Below are positions 61,331-64,000 of a stretch of 64,000 nucleotides of DNA, one piece after another. The position numbers were made by a program, and so were the translations under genes. Position 1 is the first letter of the stretch. Every line of letters starts with the position of its first letter. Source of the stretch: Treponema rectale (GTDB lineage Bacteria > Spirochaetota > Spirochaetia > Treponematales > Treponemataceae); contig NZ_JACHFR010000001.1 in NCBI RefSeq assembly GCF_014202035.1, positions 682,001 to 746,000 of the forward strand, given 5' to 3'. Under the pieces are notes generated by a model. That model did no database searches and had not been told where the DNA came from. It saw only the letters and a list, made by a program, of their open reading frames with translations.

Positions 61331-61536
61331 CTTTGGAGTAACCTCATTTACTGTATTTCGATTTGCTTAGTGATATCTTCGTTCATATTAAGTAATCCTC
61401 TTTTTAATAAATTTTATTATACCACAGTTTTATATATTTCTGAGCAATAATTTCATTTCTATATAAACTCTCATAACAATGATTTATACAACCGGTTCTT
61501 TTTATAGTAAGCTTTATAAGTTATAATATTTATAAT

Positions 61537-62013
61537 ATGGATGTCCTTAGTCCTGAAAACCGCCATAAAAATATGTCTCATATCCGTTCTAAGAACACTA
61601 AACCCGAAAAACAGATTCGTTCTGCTTTATTTAAGGCCGGTTTACGTTATCGTATCTGTGATAAACGCTATCCTGGAAAACCTGACCTTATCTTCCCCCG
61701 ATACTATGCAGTAGTTTTCATAAACGGCTGCTTCTGGCACGCTCACGAAGGCTGCCGTTATTTTGTTTTTCCAAAATCCAATCAGGAATTCTGGAAAAAG
61801 AAATTTGAATCCAACAAAAAGCGGGATGCAGACAACCTCAAATATTACCAGGAACAATGCTGGAGGGTTTGCTTTGTATGGGAATGCGCCATACGAGGTA
61901 AAAACTCCAGACAGAAAATTGAATCTGTCAAAGACCAGATTATTCAGTGGTTAGAAGAACCAGAGGAGCCTTTTCTTGAAATTAAGGAGATTCCTTTACA
62001 GGCCTCTCTTTAA
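61537..62013 (+). CDS. vsr: Vsr-family very-short-patch repair endonuclease
   Basis: The 158-residue nuclease has NMSHIRSKNTKPEKQIRSAL at the N-terminus and the catalytic stretch GKPDLIFPRYYAVVFINGCF followed by WHAH with Cys pairs (GCR). This matches Vsr, which nicks T:G mismatches produced by cytosine-5 methylation. No cytosine methyltransferase is present in the window. Ribosome site weak. It lies near a truncated nuclease gene and a helicase gene on the other strand. Confidence 0.9.
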   Translation: MDVLSPENRHKNMSHIRSKNTKPEKQIRSALFKAGLRYRICDKRYPGKPDLIFPRYYAVVFINGCFWHAHEGCRYFVFPKSNQEFWKKKFESNKKRDADNLKYYQEQCWRVCFVWECAIRGKNSRQKIESVKDQIIQWLEEPEEPFLEIKEIPLQASL

Positions 62014-62104
62014 GCTTAAATCAGTTTTAAGCATCACTACTATTAGTATGATTACTGCAACAGACTTGAGCTTTTCAAACTTCCTTAGTCGAATCATTTT
62101 TAAA

Positions 62105-62359
62105 TCAAAGCAAATATAAAGTTACAGTTTTTCTTGTACCGTTGTTCCTATCATCTTTGCACGAATTCAGTAAAGTCTTCATGGCCTTGTAATAATCAAC
62201 AGTACGTTCAATGTCTTCTTTGTGCTCGGTACTTAAGCCAGCATGAAGCTTTATATCTTCCACAAGAGCCGCTGTATCTACAAGCCTTTCATTAAACATA
62301 AGCCGTGAAGAATCCGTATAAACAAACCCTGAAAATGAAGGACTATAAAACAGTTTCAT
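62105..62359 (-). pseudogene. N-terminal fragment of a nuclease-type gene
   Basis: An open frame of 84 codons from ATG 62359 (MKLFYSPSFSGFVYTDSS) resembles the start of larger PD-(D/E)XK-type proteins found near helicases. It ends after RNNGTRKTVTLYLL, far short of such proteins and with a changed composition at the end. GGGAG stands seven bases upstream of this ATG. It directly follows the helicase gene on the same strand. Probably truncated by deletion. Confidence 0.5.
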
Positions 62360-62401
62360 ATATGTAACTCCCATTTTTAGATATTGTAACATGTTGTGGT
62401 G

Positions 62402-64000
62402 TCACTGAACGGCACTATTTTTATTTTCTTTACTCCAAGGACTCAAATTAATAAACAAATCTTTCATTTTTTGTATTTCTGAATCATCACAATTTGAGAA
62501 GACATATTCCAATAGCTCTTCCTGCCGAGGCTGACCTAAAGTCATACGATACAATGATAAAATCTTTATCAAACGTTCATAACGAGTAATATCTGAACTC
62601 ATAGGATAAATTGGAACTATGCGTTCTATCTTTATTTTTTGATTTTTACCAAAAACCCAGAATGGAATAAGTTCTGAGAAGTTTCCACCATTTTCTTTTT
62701 CTTTGGCTTCTTCAAACATTTGATCCCAAACAGTTTTATCTTTATTAAAGATAAGGTTCCCATGAAGTTCTACAACATTTTGACGGATAGAAAGACATTT
62801 ATATCTATTTATTCTTCCTTCTCGTTGTTCCAAATCTACCGGATTGCTTGGAAGGTTCCAGTGCATAATTTTTCTGCAATAATTATGGAAATCAAGTCCT
62901 TCCTGTCCGATTGAAGTAGAGGCCAAAACAAAAGGCCTCAAAGGAGAATTGAATGCGTTACGAAGATTTTCTTTACGGTCACCAGTTCCTTTATCTGTAG
63001 ATTTTGAAAAACATACGGCAAAATGAGAACGCATTTTAATTCTTGAATCTCTAAACTTATCTTTACCCGTAACTTCTTTTTTAAATGCTTCAAAAGTATC
63101 AATTTCATAAGTTGCTGTATCAAGCATATTTAGGTTCTTGATAATATCTTCCTGAAAATTATCTTTTCCTCGATACATTAGATGTATATATTCATCCAGC
63201 ATTCCTTGGAAACAGCCATTAATACAGTACCTATATACTCTGCTCAAATAATTTCCTGTATCGTCTTCTTCGTTACTTTGATCTACATAATCTAATACTT
63301 CCATTGCTTCTGGAGTATTAAAATTCCTGATGAAAGCACGGCCAAATTCTGTAGCATTATACGATGGAGTCTTTATAAGCTCTCTGTTACTATCTGAATA
63401 AGGTCTGAAATTCTTACAAGAACGGTAGTAACAAGTTGAGAATGACCCCATGGCAACGTTTACCAAAAAATCACTTAAATCTTCTGGTTGTTTACCAAGA
63501 TTCATATTATTAAAGAGTTTTTCAACTTTTGCTATGCAGTTTTTATATCGCTTATCAGAATCCTTTTTTTCTTTGTTAGAATCTGATATATCTTCAGAAG
63601 AATCTTTTTCAGGTTCATCAGAGCCTTCATCAAAATCATCTATAATTTCATCAGGTTCATCATCTGATTCTTCAATTTCTATATCTTGTATAGAAGCATT
63701 TATTGTACTTAGCCAGTCATTCACATATTCTTTTGAATCTAAAAGAAAAAGCACCGCAACATACCAGTCATTACTATCTCCAGTTGATTCATATGATTTT
63801 AAAGTATTCAAGCGTTCAGAGATAATAGACTTTAATTCACCTTTTATTTCATTAATTGTTTTATTTGAATTCAGACATTCGATAGGATTGTATATCGATG
63901 CCAAATAATTTGATGGATATAATTCCGAAAAGAGTTGTTTGCCTCCTAACTTTTCAATTTCCAGTTTTAATCTGCCTGTATGTTTACTGAATGCTGAATA
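62402..64000 (-). CDS. large SF2 helicase, C-terminal part (5' end outside window)
   Basis: The frame is open through the window edge, so at least 532 residues of the C-terminal part are present. An acidic Glu/Asp/Ser-rich stretch (about 110-150 residues in) is followed by the helicase C-domain, with VLASTSIGQEGLDFH and VDLEQREGRINRYKC (motifs V and VI, R finger). This looks like SNF2-type or DISARM/phage-defence helicases. Position next to a truncated nuclease gene and vsr suits a decaying defence locus. Family cannot be fixed without the N-terminus. Confidence 0.8.
   Translation of the reverse strand, partial: YSAFSKHTGRLKLEIEKLGGKQLFSELYPSNYLASIYNPIECLNSNKTINEIKGELKSIISERLNTLKSYESTGDSNDWYVAVLFLLDSKEYVNDWLSTINASIQDIEIEESDDEPDEIIDDFDEGSDEPEKDSSEDISDSNKEKKDSDKRYKNCIAKVEKLFNNMNLGKQPEDLSDFLVNVAMGSFSTCYYRSCKNFRPYSDSNRELIKTPSYNATEFGRAFIRNFNTPEAMEVLDYVDQSNEEDDTGNYLSRVYRYCINGCFQGMLDEYIHLMYRGKDNFQEDIIKNLNMLDTATYEIDTFEAFKKEVTGKDKFRDSRIKMRSHFAVCFSKSTDKGTGDRKENLRNAFNSPLRPFVLASTSIGQEGLDFHNYCRKIMHWNLPSNPVDLEQREGRINRYKCLSIRQNVVELHGNLIFNKDKTVWDQMFEEAKEKENGGNFSELIPFWVFGKNQKIKIERIVPIYPMSSDITRYERLIKILSLYRMTLGQPRQEELLEYVFSNCDDSEIQKMKDLFINLSPWSKENKNSAVQ

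Overview
The window looks like chromosome of a gut- or mouth-type Treponema (spirochaete). Three things point there: periplasmic-flagella genes, including the spirochaete collar protein FlbB and a hook protein with the spirochaete cross-linking Lys/Cys pair; lipoproteins with short lax lipoboxes; and the block murG-cvpA-holB-sensor kinase-sigma54 regulator. Base composition is moderately AT-rich throughout. The one clear insertion is an intact IS66 element.

Layout. 1-4.6 kb: end of a hexokinase gene, then flbB-fliK-flgD-flgE, closed by a strong terminator. 4.6-8 kb: an outer-membrane-type protein on the minus strand, tRNA-Phe and enolase. 8-14 kb: a tightly overlapping six-gene operon (murG, cvpA, DNA polymerase III delta', sensor kinase, sigma54 activator, J-domain protein). 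14-17.7 kb (minus): glgC and a substrate-binding/GGDEF/EAL protein. 17.8-20.2 kb: flgF-flgG-flgJ behind a near-consensus sigma28 promoter. 20.4-27.2 kb: surface and envelope genes, including a degenerate HD-GYP protein and two tandem paralogous lipoproteins. 28-34 kb: murC, yicC, a PcfJ-like gene, a CMP kinase and rhaA-rhaM. 34.2-37.5 kb (minus): a compact adenylation enzyme/PLP decarboxylase/acyl carrier cassette behind an attenuator-like hairpin. 37.6-48.9 kb: thrC, CPBP protease, then a long plus-strand run (PilZ protein, HEAT-like, ComEC-like, rsmA, yggS, two pseudouridine synthases, WecA-like, GNAT). 49-51.6 kb: IS66 with an exact 8-bp target duplication. 51.7-54.7 kb: sugar-binding lipoprotein plus diguanylate cyclase. 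54.8-64 kb: accessory genes with signs of decay (in-frame stop, a truncated nuclease gene, a winged-helix remnant), a DUF72 gene carrying an in-frame palindromic triple repeat, a small DUF4160-type operon, a Crp/ferredoxin pair, vsr, and the end of a large helicase gene.

How the genes work together. Two flagellar blocks build rod and hook. At least four proteins belong to c-di-GMP signalling: an EAL protein with a dead GGDEF, an intact DGC paired with a sugar-binding lipoprotein, a PilZ receptor and a degenerate HD-GYP protein. Cell-wall genes (murG, murC, WecA-like) are dispersed. The adenylation/decarboxylase/carrier cassette is the best candidate for an undescribed small pathway. Two copies of a nested palindromic MITE-like element lie between convergent genes. 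No CRISPR array or rRNA was seen, and no gene-free stretch exceeds 300 bp.
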